Assembly (NCBI GenBank): GCA_964407525.1 | Contig: CAYOWC010000293.1 | Location: 1 to 6,071 of the forward strand | Origin: DUZB01 sp964407525 | GTDB lineage: Bacteria > Desulfobacterota > DSM-4660 > Desulfatiglandales > Desulfatiglandaceae | Reading direction: 5' to 3' | Length of the DNA: 6,071 nucleotides | Shown here: piece by piece, positions 1-6,052 of the stretch | Position numbering within the stretch: position 1 is the first letter of the stretch | Layout of the letters: each line of letters starts with the position of its first letter | Made by a program: the position numbers and the translations under genes | Notes under the pieces: generated by a model | The model's input: only the letters and a program-made list of their open reading frames with translations | Database searches by the model: none | What the model was told of the DNA's origin: nothing

Positions 1-39
1 CTGGTCAAACGACGCCCATCGAGACATGGTTATTGAAGA

Positions 40-67
40 TTGACAGTGACTTTGTCATTTTTAGATT
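40..67 (+). promoter_or_regulatory. Possible promoter with overlapping dyad upstream of the SEC-C gene
   Basis: TTGACA (40-45) is a perfect sigma-70 -35 box. It is followed after 16 bases by TAGATT (62-67), a 4-of-6 match to the -10 consensus. The -35 box overlaps a short dyad, TGACA (41-45) and TGTCA (53-57), separated by 7 bases, which could be a repressor site. The dyad is followed by five Ts (58-62), so it could instead be a weak terminator of a gene to the left. The assignment rests on consensus matching only. Confidence 0.3.
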
Positions 68-96
68 GATTCAAGAAACGCAGGTGAATAGAAACC

Positions 97-858
97 ATGA
101 AAAAGATTGGAAGGAATGAACCCTGTCCTTGTGGAAGCGGCAGGAAATTCAAGCATTGCCATCTTGGAAAAGAAGACGAGCTGGTTTCAAAGAAAATGGA
201 TGACTTTACGATTGAAATGAGCAGTATGATCACGAATCTTTCCCCGGTGTGGTACGGAAGATCAAAGGAAATGATCGATGGCCTTGATATCAAGACCCTG
301 ACAGGGATTTCCGCCGGGATCAAATTTGTGGATCTGAAGCAGTACAATTCCCTCAACTTTTCCGGCGCCAGGATGTCCGAAGAAAAAGCGGGTTCAGGGG
401 GGATTCTTATTAATGTCCTCAAGACCAAGCCAAGTGATCCTGACAATCTGTATGTGGCTATATCCCCTGATATTGGCGACAGTGCGCTTGTCCACCAACT
501 TGCCCACATCCTTGATTACCTGGGAGGTTCCCAATTGGCTCCTGAAATTGCAAAACCCTTGAGTTTTGAACTTGGTTTGCCTGTTGAACACCTGGAACAT
601 CCCCATGAATACGGCTACTGGCTCGATTATTTAGAAACGAAGTTTGATGTCCAGATTGATGCGGATGACACGATTGTTACCTTTCTTTTCAAAAACGAAA
701 TGCTTATAAAGGGCTTGGATATAGAAAAGCAGGACCAGACCATTCTCAAAATGAAATCAGAGCAGATGATGCGATTCTTAAGTGAGAAGAGCAGAGAGAT
801 CGATGCTCTGATCTGCGAACTTCCCGGATATATTGGTTCAAGAGTGAAACAAGACTGA
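97..858 (+). CDS. SEC-C zinc-motif protein with degenerate zincin-like core
   Basis: This 253-residue soluble protein opens with a SEC-C motif: C10-P-C12-G-S-G-R-K-F-K-H-C21-H22. The C-x-C-x8-C-(C/H) pattern is the zinc-binding tail known from SecA and from many small bacterial proteins, where it mediates protein contacts. Here it is N-terminal, so this is not SecA. The remaining 230 residues match no family I can name. The centre (about 128-145) contains VHQLAHILDYLGG, which resembles the HExxH helix of zinc metallopeptidases, but the catalytic Glu is replaced by Gln134 (H133-Q-L-A-H137). A conserved-looking EHPHEYGYWLDYL stretch (167-179) follows and could hold a further ligand. The C-terminal part (about 205-240) is predicted helical and charged. 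There is no signal peptide or membrane segment. The ATG at 97 is preceded by AGGTGA (82-87) with 9 bases of spacing, and the SEC-C motif begins at residue 10, which supports this start. It appears monocistronic. The SEC-C call is firm; peptidase ancestry is inference. Confidence 0.88.
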   Translation: MKKIGRNEPCPCGSGRKFKHCHLGKEDELVSKKMDDFTIEMSSMITNLSPVWYGRSKEMIDGLDIKTLTGISAGIKFVDLKQYNSLNFSGARMSEEKAGSGGILINVLKTKPSDPDNLYVAISPDIGDSALVHQLAHILDYLGGSQLAPEIAKPLSFELGLPVEHLEHPHEYGYWLDYLETKFDVQIDADDTIVTFLFKNEMLIKGLDIEKQDQTILKMKSEQMMRFLSEKSREIDALICELPGYIGSRVKQD

Positions 859-876
859 TGTAATTGACAAGTTTTG

Positions 877-907
877 CCTGATTTCAGGGTAGTTATAACC
901 TTTTTTT
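877..907 (+). terminator. Weak possible terminator after the SEC-C gene
   Basis: CCTGA (877-881) and TCAGG (884-888) form a short 5-bp inverted repeat with a very tight loop. It is followed by the palindrome GTTATAAC (892-899) and then seven Ts (901-907). The stems are short and the first is not adjacent to the T-run, so an intrinsic terminator is only suggested. It would separate the SEC-C gene from the zinc-ribbon pair downstream. Confidence 0.22.
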
Positions 908-966
908 ATCCCGAAAATCCTGTGGTTCCTGTCAAAGTATTGTGATTTGGAAGGGAGAACCTGTTC

Positions 967-1305
967 ATGCCGATTTATGAATACGAGTGCAGGAGTTGTT
1001 CGAAAGAATTCCAGTTCCTGGTTATGAATGCCGGTGATGAGAAAACCATGGTTTGCCCTGAGTGCCGGGGACAGGACCTGAGACGGGTTATGTCTCGTGT
1101 TGCGTTTCATTTATCCGAGAGTGCTCGACTGGACAGTTTTGACCCCGGAGCCCGCCAGAGCGATTCCTTTTATCAAGACAGTCGAAATATCGGTCTTGCT
1201 GCAAAGAAAAAGGCCCAGCAGATGGGGGTTGACTTGGGGAGCAGTTTTGAGAACAAGGTGGAAAAACTCAGAACGGATCCCGGAAGCGTACTGGACGGGG
1301 ATTGA
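967..1305 (+). CDS. FmdB-family zinc ribbon protein
   Basis: This 112-residue protein begins MPIYEYECRSC, the classic start of the FmdB/CxxC_CXXC_SSSS zinc ribbon family. Two knuckles, C8-x2-C11 and C30-x2-C33, should bind one zinc. The family is named after a putative regulator of formamidase in Methylophilus, but most members have no proven role and a regulatory function should not be assumed. After the ribbon come VAFHLSES (about 45-52) and a hydrophilic tail rich in Ser, Asp and Lys. The segment GLAAKKKAQQMGVDLGSSF (about 76-94) resembles tails I recall from deltaproteobacterial members. There is no membrane segment. AAGGGAG (951-957) lies 9 bases before the ATG, and the fold starts at residue 2, so the start is secure. 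The next gene begins 12 bases after the stop, which implies an operon. Confidence 0.92.
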   Translation: MPIYEYECRSCSKEFQFLVMNAGDEKTMVCPECRGQDLRRVMSRVAFHLSESARLDSFDPGARQSDSFYQDSRNIGLAAKKKAQQMGVDLGSSFENKVEKLRTDPGSVLDGD

Positions 1306-1317
1306 TTAGGAGGAAGT

Positions 1318-1644
1318 ATGATTGATGAAGGGGATTTGATCCTGATTCACCAGGAGGATCAACCGATTGCTTTTGCTCGCATTGAATTCATTGAACCGGA
1401 CAGCAAGAAAGATTGGTATCAGGTTACGCTGTTGCTGCTTTCTATTCCTGTTCAAGAGGCCACCTGGATTCTGAAATGGTCCTATGTTCAGGGTGATCCC
1501 TTTACTATGGGCGGAAAGCCCATGAGGCTGGAAAAAGTGGAGAGGGTTATCGCGAAACGGCCAAGTGAAAAAGACGCAGGAAATAAGGGCGGAAAAGGAA
1601 AAACCGCGAAAAAAGGAACAGTAATCCCTTTCAAGAAATCATAA
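1318..1644 (+). CDS. Conserved-looking protein of unknown function, beta-rich with a Lys-rich tail
   Basis: This is a 108-residue protein of unrecognised function. Residues 1-77 look like a compact beta-rich domain. It starts with GDLILIHQEDQPIAFARIE (5-23), an alternating hydrophobic pattern typical of small barrels. WYQVTLLLLSIPVQEATWIL (33-52) follows, then QGDPFTMGGKPMRLEKV (58-74). I recall similar sequences annotated as hypothetical in deltaproteobacteria but cannot verify that. Residues 80-108 are low complexity and strongly basic (many Lys and Gly), likely disordered, and could bind nucleic acid or acidic partners. The hydrophobic run at 37-44 is too short for a membrane helix. AGGAGG (1308-1313), a near-perfect Shine-Dalgarno sequence, sits 4 bases before the ATG, and the gap from the zinc-ribbon gene is only 12 bases. 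The two genes are almost certainly co-transcribed. Coding status is well supported; function is open. Confidence 0.82.
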   Translation: MIDEGDLILIHQEDQPIAFARIEFIEPDSKKDWYQVTLLLLSIPVQEATWILKWSYVQGDPFTMGGKPMRLEKVERVIAKRPSEKDAGNKGGKGKTAKKGTVIPFKKS

Positions 1645-1756
1645 AGGATGCATGCCCATTTATAATGTCTTTCTCTTTCATATCGTTCGGGATATTTACA
1701 AGAGAGAGGTCCCATCGGGAATCTTCTAGGTTTTAAGTGCTATTTTTTTCCTGCCT

Positions 1757-1790
1757 ATGGTATAGTACCATCGATACGATATTTTTTTCT
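1757..1790 (+). terminator. Possible terminator after the zinc-ribbon/unknown gene pair
   Basis: A perfect 6-bp inverted repeat, ATGGTA (1757-1762) and TACCAT (1766-1771) with a 3-base loop, precedes a run of seven Ts (1782-1788). The 10-base gap between stem and T-run, and the AT-rich stem, make it a poor intrinsic terminator. It is, however, the only candidate between 1644 and the palindromic element. Confidence 0.25.
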
Positions 1791-1795
1791 CCATT

Positions 1796-1829
1796 TAGTG
1801 CCCATTCATAAATGATGCTTTGGGCACTA
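1796..1829. repeat. 9-bp hairpin at the left border of the large palindrome
   Basis: TAGTGCCCA (1796-1804) and TGGGCACTA (1821-1829) are perfect inverted copies around a 16-base loop. The loop contains a smaller dyad, TCAT and ATGA (1806-1809, 1812-1815). The hairpin abuts the 143-bp palindrome that starts at 1832. Part of the hairpin (1802-1814) is also complementary to the right end of that palindrome, so it may belong to the same element. Confidence 0.6.
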
Positions 1830-1831
1830 CG

Positions 1832-1974
1832 GGTTTCCAATTCAGAAATGAGTATTTTTTTGCAAGGTCAAGGAAAACAAGGGTTTGCGCGGAGACGTAC
1901 GATAGTACGTCGCACAAGGAAGCCCGCAGTTTGACGCCGAGATTGTAAAAAAAGGCCATTTATGGATGGAAACC
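1832..1974. repeat. Large imperfect palindrome, probable MITE/REP-like dispersed element
   Basis: The whole 143-base stretch folds on itself. Ends: GGTTTCCA (1832-1839) pairs with TGGAAACC (1967-1974). Inside these, AAATG (1846-1850) pairs with CATTT (1957-1961), and seven Ts (1855-1861) pair with seven As (1947-1953). At the centre, GACGTAC (1894-1900) pairs perfectly with GTACGTC (1905-1911) around a GATA loop. The midpoints of all these pairs fall at 1902.5-1904, so this is a single symmetric structure and not a set of chance dyads. It has no coding capacity, so if mobile it would depend on a transposase elsewhere. It fills most of the 370-base gap 1645-2014, in which I found no convincing gene. 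The integron attC signature (RYYYAAC/GTTRRRY) is absent. The structure is directly visible; the element class is inference. Confidence 0.7.
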
Positions 1975-2014
1975 ATTTAGCATCTGCTCTCTATCTCTCA
2001 AATAAAGGAAGTCC

Positions 2015-2188
2015 GTGAGAAAATTTATCCTAATGATGATTCGCCTTATTTTGGCCTTCTGTTTTGCCTATATTGTTTCCTTGGTATTCTTTCGGGATGC
2101 TTCTCTGGAACGGGTATTGGGGTTGGGGTTAATACTGTTTTGTCTTGCCTACTTATTTGAGTATGCGAGGAGAAAGAACAAGGAGTGA
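2015..2188 (+). CDS. Small two-helix membrane protein upstream of ppdK
   Basis: This 57-residue protein begins at GTG with AAAGGAAG (2004-2011) just upstream. An in-frame TAA at 2003-2005 limits the start to this GTG or to ATG 2033/2036. Two hydrophobic helices are clear: about residues 5-26 (ILMMIRLILAFCFAYIVSLV, then FF) and about 34-50 (VLGLGLILFCLAYLFEY). They are joined by the short polar loop RDASLER (27-33). The basic N-terminus (RK) and C-terminus (ARRKNKE) predict both ends in the cytoplasm under the positive-inside rule. The last codons hold AAGGAG (2180-2185), which serves as the ribosome binding site of ppdK, and the TGA ends only 7 bases before the ppdK ATG at 2196. Translation of the two is therefore probably coupled. 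I do not recognise the family. Support comes from the good binding site, the unbroken hydrophobic pattern and the tight junction; function is unknown. Confidence 0.68.
   Translation: MRKFILMMIRLILAFCFAYIVSLVFFRDASLERVLGLGLILFCLAYLFEYARRKNKE
2180..2185 (+). promoter_or_regulatory. Ribosome binding site deciding the ppdK start
   Basis: AAGGAG lies inside the last codons of the small membrane protein gene. It is 4 bases from the ATG at 2190 and 10 bases from the ATG at 2196. Upstream Mets in the same frame (2145, 2163) have no comparable site and lie within the small gene. I prefer 2196, but 2190 differs by only two residues. Confidence 0.6.
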
Positions 2189-2195
2189 GATGACC

Positions 2196-4991
2196 ATGAA
2201 ATCCAAGAAATTTGTGTATTCTTTCGATGAGGGAGATGGAAAAGACAAGAAACTTCTCGGTGGAAAGGGCGCTAATTTATGCGAAATGACGCAGATTGGC
2301 CTGCCTGTTCCCCCGGGTTTTGTTATTACAACCGAAGCTTGTCTTTCCTACCTCGACAACAAGAAAGACGGTCTTCGTCCGGAGCTTTCCAAAGAGATTC
2401 ATGCGGCCATGGCTGCGCTTGAAGAAAAGACGGGGAAAAAATTTGGCGATCACAAGGATCCTCTTTTGGTTTCCGTGAGATCCGGGGCTGCCATGTCCAT
2501 GCCGGGCATGATGGATACCATTTTGAATCTGGGGCTCAATACGAAAACCGTAGAAGGGTTCATTGCCCTCACGAAAGATGAGCGTTTCGTTTACGATCTT
2601 TACAGGAGACTGATACAGCTCTTCGGGTCGGTGGCTCTGGGAATGCACGACGACGATTTCAGCCAGATCTTTAATGCCATCAAAAAGAAGAACAAAGTGG
2701 TACAAGATGTAGATCTGGATGGAAAAGCTCTCAAAGAAGCGTGTGACGGTTTTCTGAATGTGGTAAAGGAAAAGACAGGGAAACCTTTTCCCCAGGACCC
2801 ATACGATCAGTTGGAACTTGCAATAGCGTCCGTTTTTGGGTCGTGGTCTGGAAAAAGGGCGGTGGATTACCGCAGAGAGTTTAATATCACCAAAGAGATG
2901 GCCAACGGTACGGCAGTAAATATCTGTACGATGGTTTTCGGGAATATGGGAGATGACAGTGCTACCGGAGTGGCCTTTACCCGTGATCCGGCCACAGGGG
3001 AAAACCGGTTCTTTGGCGAGTACATGATCAATGCCCAGGGGGAGGATGTGGTTGCCGGGATCAGGACGCCCAAGCCGATTCTCAAACTGAGAAGAGAAAT
3101 GCCGGATATTTATCCTGAACTGGAGAAGTTGAGGCACACCCTCGAGGACCACTACCGCGAGGTTCAGGATCTGGAGTTCACGATAGAAAAGAAGAAACTT
3201 TACTGCCTTCAGACAAGAAACGCCAAGATGGGCGTATCTGCCTTCATCAGGACTTCTGTGGATATGGTGAATGAGGGACTTATTTCCGAGGAAGAAGCCC
3301 TTCTCAGAATTCAGCCGGATATGCTTGAGCAGCTCCTTCATCCCCGGTTGGATCCCAACGTCCAAGCGGAAGTCCTTGCTCGGGGGCTTCCTGCATCTCC
3401 TGGGGCTGCATCTGGGAAGATTGTTTTTAACGCGGATCGAGCGGAAAGCCAGGCAAAACTGGGAGAAAAGGTGATCCTGGTAAGGGAGGAGACGAAACCG
3501 GACGATATTCACGGTTTTTTTGCCGCCCAGGGGATTCTTACCAGCCGCGGGGGCAAGACATCTCACGCAGCGGTAGTGGCGAGAAGCATGGGGAAACCGT
3601 GCGTCTCCGGGTGCGAAGAAATTGTCATCAATGACATGGAGAAGACCGCGGTCATATCGGGGATAACCTTGAGGGAAGGGGATGTCATTACGGTCGATGG
3701 AACTACGGGAGATGTGTACAAGGGAAAGATAGCAACCATTGAACCTGAATTCGTTGAGGACCTCCTTATTATTCTGGAATGGGCCGATGAGTTGAGTGAC
3801 CTTCAGGTTATGGCCAATGCGGATACTCCCGATGCTGTTGCAAAGGCAAAAAAGTATGGCGCTGTTGGTGTGGGACTGTGCCGGACGGAGAGGATGTTTA
3901 ATCAGACGGAAAGACTTCCCGTGGTGCAGAAAATGATTCTGGCGGATACCACGGAAGAGAGGCAGGCTGCGCTGGATCAGCTTCTTCCTTTTCAACGGAA
4001 CGATTTTAAGGAGATTTTCCGTGTAATGGATGGACGTCCCGTTACGATCCGGCTCCTGGATCCTCCCATCCATGAATTTTTGCCCTCTGCAGAGGAACTT
4101 TTCAATGAAATAGCCAAATTGAAAAACCTCAAGGAAACAGTTGAAAATATGACCGATCTTCCGGATACCCTGAAAATGGTTGATCCTGAACTGGGCGACC
4201 GTTTTTCCAGTAATCTGGAGTTGATCATCCAGGGTCTGGAAGAATTGAAGTCGAAACACCTGGCTGGTCCCATGATAGAAGCCAAAGAGGCGATGCTCAA
4301 GAAAGTAAAGGCGCTTGCGGAAATCAACCCCATGTTGGGGCATCGCGGGGTCCGGTTGGGTATCACCTACCCGGAGATCTACGCTATGCAGATCAGGGCT
4401 GTCCTGGAGGCCGCGGCGGAACATATTCAGGAAGGGGGGAAGGTCTCCCCTGAAATTATGATTCCGCAGGTGTGCACGCTCGAGGAGCTCCAATTTGTAC
4501 ACCGCTATGTGACCGGAATAAGTGATGAAGTACAGAAGAAATTCGGCTTGGAGGTTCCTTATAAATTTGGGACCATGATTGAAGTGGTACGGGCCTGCAT
4601 GCGTGCGGGAAGGATCGCCGAACTGGCTGAATTTATATCTTTTGGAACAAACGATCTGACCCAGGCGACGTTTTCATTTTCGCGGGAAGATGCGGAAAAT
4701 AAATTTTTGCCCCTTTACGAAGAGAGGGAAATCCTGCAGCACAACCCGTTTGAGGTTTTGGATATCAAAGGGGTCGGCCGTTTGATGATGATTACGATGG
4801 AATGGGCTAGAAAGACACGCCCCGACCTGAAAGTAGGTATTTGCGGGGAGCAGGGCGGGCATCCGGATTCTATTCGTTTCTGCCATCACATACATATGAG
4901 TTATGTATCCTGTTCTCCCCCCAGGGTTCCCATTGCCAGACTGGCGGCGGCCCACGCAAAACTCAAGGAAAAGGAATACCGGATAAATTGA
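2196..4991 (+). CDS. ppdK: Pyruvate, phosphate dikinase (long form)
   Basis: This cytosolic enzyme reversibly converts pyruvate, ATP and Pi to PEP, AMP and PPi. It has 931 residues from ATG 2196 (933 from 2190). Domains in order: N-terminal ATP-grasp (about 1-340) with LLGGKGANLCEM (20-31, K24), VSVRSGAAMSMPGMMDT (92-108, R96), NMGDDSATGVAFTRDP (250-265) and LQTRN (338-342); swivelling phosphohistidine domain with GGKTSHAAVVAR (452-463), catalytic His457 and Thr455, the usual target of the PPDK regulatory protein; C-terminal TIM barrel binding PEP/pyruvate with GLCRTERMF (560-568, R563), RPVTIRLLDPP (614-624, R619), GTMIEV (792-797, E796), FGTNDLTQ (816-823) and GICGEQGG (881-888, Cys883). 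From memory, the Clostridium symbiosum enzyme is about 874 residues. The excess lies mainly between R619 and E796, where about 49 residues are added in a charged, helical stretch (about 635-710). All recalled catalytic residues are kept, so it should be active. In anaerobes it can run in the glycolytic or gluconeogenic direction. Confidence 0.97.
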   Translation: MKSKKFVYSFDEGDGKDKKLLGGKGANLCEMTQIGLPVPPGFVITTEACLSYLDNKKDGLRPELSKEIHAAMAALEEKTGKKFGDHKDPLLVSVRSGAAMSMPGMMDTILNLGLNTKTVEGFIALTKDERFVYDLYRRLIQLFGSVALGMHDDDFSQIFNAIKKKNKVVQDVDLDGKALKEACDGFLNVVKEKTGKPFPQDPYDQLELAIASVFGSWSGKRAVDYRREFNITKEMANGTAVNICTMVFGNMGDDSATGVAFTRDPATGENRFFGEYMINAQGEDVVAGIRTPKPILKLRREMPDIYPELEKLRHTLEDHYREVQDLEFTIEKKKLYCLQTRNAKMGVSAFIRTSVDMVNEGLISEEEALLRIQPDMLEQLLHPRLDPNVQAEVLARGLPASPGAASGKIVFNADRAESQAKLGEKVILVREETKPDDIHGFFAAQGILTSRGGKTSHAAVVARSMGKPCVSGCEEIVINDMEKTAVISGITLREGDVITVDGTTGDVYKGKIATIEPEFVEDLLIILEWADELSDLQVMANADTPDAVAKAKKYGAVGVGLCRTERMFNQTERLPVVQKMILADTTEERQAALDQLLPFQRNDFKEIFRVMDGRPVTIRLLDPPIHEFLPSAEELFNEIAKLKNLKETVENMTDLPDTLKMVDPELGDRFSSNLELIIQGLEELKSKHLAGPMIEAKEAMLKKVKALAEINPMLGHRGVRLGITYPEIYAMQIRAVLEAAAEHIQEGGKVSPEIMIPQVCTLEELQFVHRYVTGISDEVQKKFGLEVPYKFGTMIEVVRACMRAGRIAELAEFISFGTNDLTQATFSFSREDAENKFLPLYEEREILQHNPFEVLDIKGVGRLMMITMEWARKTRPDLKVGICGEQGGHPDSIRFCHHIHMSYVSCSPPRVPIARLAAAHAKLKEKEYRIN

Positions 4992-5039
4992 TGTCTGGTA
5001 CCCTTAACTTTTTCATATTGATATAAAGGTAAATAGTCA

Positions 5040-6032
5040 ATGCCCCATGCACATATTGTAGGGACAGGGTCATCCATGCCGAAAAGAATCCTGTCGAATG
5101 AAGATCTTGAAAATATGGTAGATACAAGCGACGAGTGGATTACACGCCGCAGCGGAATAAAGGAACGCCGCATTTCTTCAAATCTGGAACAGGAAAGCAC
5201 TTGTGACCTGTCATCCAGGGCTTCATCCAGGGCTTTGGAAATGGCAGGTATATCGCCGGAAGACCTGGACATGATTGTAGTGGGTACGGTCACCGCGGAT
5301 CGACAATTTCCATCTACAGGCTGCATGATCCAGATGACGTTGAATGCCAAAAATGCAGTAGCTTTTGATGTGTCCGCAGGATGTTCAGGGTTCCTTTATG
5401 CTCTTACCGTTGTAAAGAACGCCATCCAGTGCGGGACTTGCCGAAATGCATTGGTGGTGGGAGTTGACAGACTTTCCAGCGTTGTAAACTGGCAAGATCG
5501 CGGAACTTGTGTCCTGTTAGCTGATGGGGCTGGGGCTGTGGCTGTTTCGGCTAATTCGAAGAAAGGAGGGGTGCTTTCGACCCACTTGCGATCTGACGGT
5601 AGGTTGTGGGAGTTGCTTTACTCCGAGGAGGGAAATACCTTTACGCCCGAGATCCTCCAGGATATTGATCAAAAATCATCTTATCTGAAAATGGCTGGAA
5701 ACCGTCTTTTCAAGCGGGCCATCGCCTATATGGCTGAAATTTCGAAGGACGCACTCAACGAAAATGGTTTGACGGTCGGGGATATTGGCCTCGTAGTCCC
5801 ACACCAGGCCAATATCCGTATTATTAATGCTCTTGCACACACCCTGAGTGTTCCTGAGGAAAAGGTCTATGTGAATATTCACAAGTATGGCAATACCTCT
5901 TCGGCAACCATTCCTATTGCACTGGATGAGGCCAACCGCGAAGGGCGATTGAACAAGGGCGACAATGTCCTTATGGTTACTTTTGGCTCAGGTTTAACCT
6001 GGGGGTCCAGTATCGTGGAGTGGACTGCTTAG
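5040..6032 (+). CDS. fabH: 3-oxoacyl-ACP synthase III (beta-ketoacyl-ACP synthase III)
   Basis: This cytosolic enzyme of type II fatty acid synthesis condenses an acyl-CoA primer, usually acetyl-CoA, with malonyl-ACP to start chain growth. It has 330 residues, close to the usual 310-335. It shows the thiolase fold with the FabH triad: Cys115 in DVSAGCSGFLYAL (110-122), His255 in VVPHQANIRII (252-262) and Asn285 in NIHKYGNTSSATIP (279-292). The His-Asn spacing of 30 equals that of E. coli FabH (H244, N274). Other family marks are IVGTGSSMPKRILSNEDLE (6-24), SDEWITRRSGIKERRI (30-45), LADGAGAVAV (160-169) and TFGSGLTWGSS (314-324). The start is supported by AAAGGT (5025-5030) 9 bases upstream and by the IVGTG strand beginning at residue 6. 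It follows ppdK by 48 bases with no visible terminator, so co-transcription is plausible. A FabH-like enzyme of secondary metabolism is the main alternative; nothing in the motifs favours it. Confidence 0.95.
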   Translation: MPHAHIVGTGSSMPKRILSNEDLENMVDTSDEWITRRSGIKERRISSNLEQESTCDLSSRASSRALEMAGISPEDLDMIVVGTVTADRQFPSTGCMIQMTLNAKNAVAFDVSAGCSGFLYALTVVKNAIQCGTCRNALVVGVDRLSSVVNWQDRGTCVLLADGAGAVAVSANSKKGGVLSTHLRSDGRLWELLYSEEGNTFTPEILQDIDQKSSYLKMAGNRLFKRAIAYMAEISKDALNENGLTVGDIGLVVPHQANIRIINALAHTLSVPEEKVYVNIHKYGNTSSATIPIALDEANREGRLNKGDNVLMVTFGSGLTWGSSIVEWTA

Positions 6033-6052
6033 ATGGTACACAAAAAATGCAA

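Noticed and set aside
2..43. Possible tail of an upstream gene (frame ending in ...HRDMVIED and TGA)
   Set aside because: All three forward frames are open briefly at the left edge, and 13 residues are too few to tell a real C-terminus from chance.
864..899. TTGACA (864-869) with TATAAC (894-899) as a promoter for the zinc-ribbon gene
   Set aside because: The spacing is 24 bases, too long for sigma-70.
1652..1729. 25-codon frame (MPIYNVFLFHIV...) just after the 108-residue gene, with AAAGG upstream
   Set aside because: It is short, without a recognisable pattern, and its ribosome binding site is part of the previous stop context. It could be a micro-protein, but nothing beyond a start and stop supports it.
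1931..1964. TTGACG as a -35 box for the small gene and ppdK
   Set aside because: No acceptable -10 box lies 15-19 bases downstream, and the hexamer is part of the palindromic element's right arm.
1832..1974. Integron attC site
   Set aside because: Size and imperfect palindromy fit, but the RYYYAAC and GTTRRRY end motifs are absent and no integrase or cassette array is present.
1645..2014. CRISPR array, tRNA or riboswitch in the main intergenic gap
   Set aside because: There are no regularly spaced direct repeats, no tRNA cloverleaf or T-loop GTTCRA signature, and no riboswitch core I recognise; the palindrome explains most of the structure.
2277..4502. 741-codon open frame on the minus strand opposite ppdK
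   Set aside because: It lies wholly opposite a gene with unmistakable motifs from end to end. Its translation is rich in His, Arg and Phe with no recognisable domain, typical of an antisense shadow of a biased coding strand.
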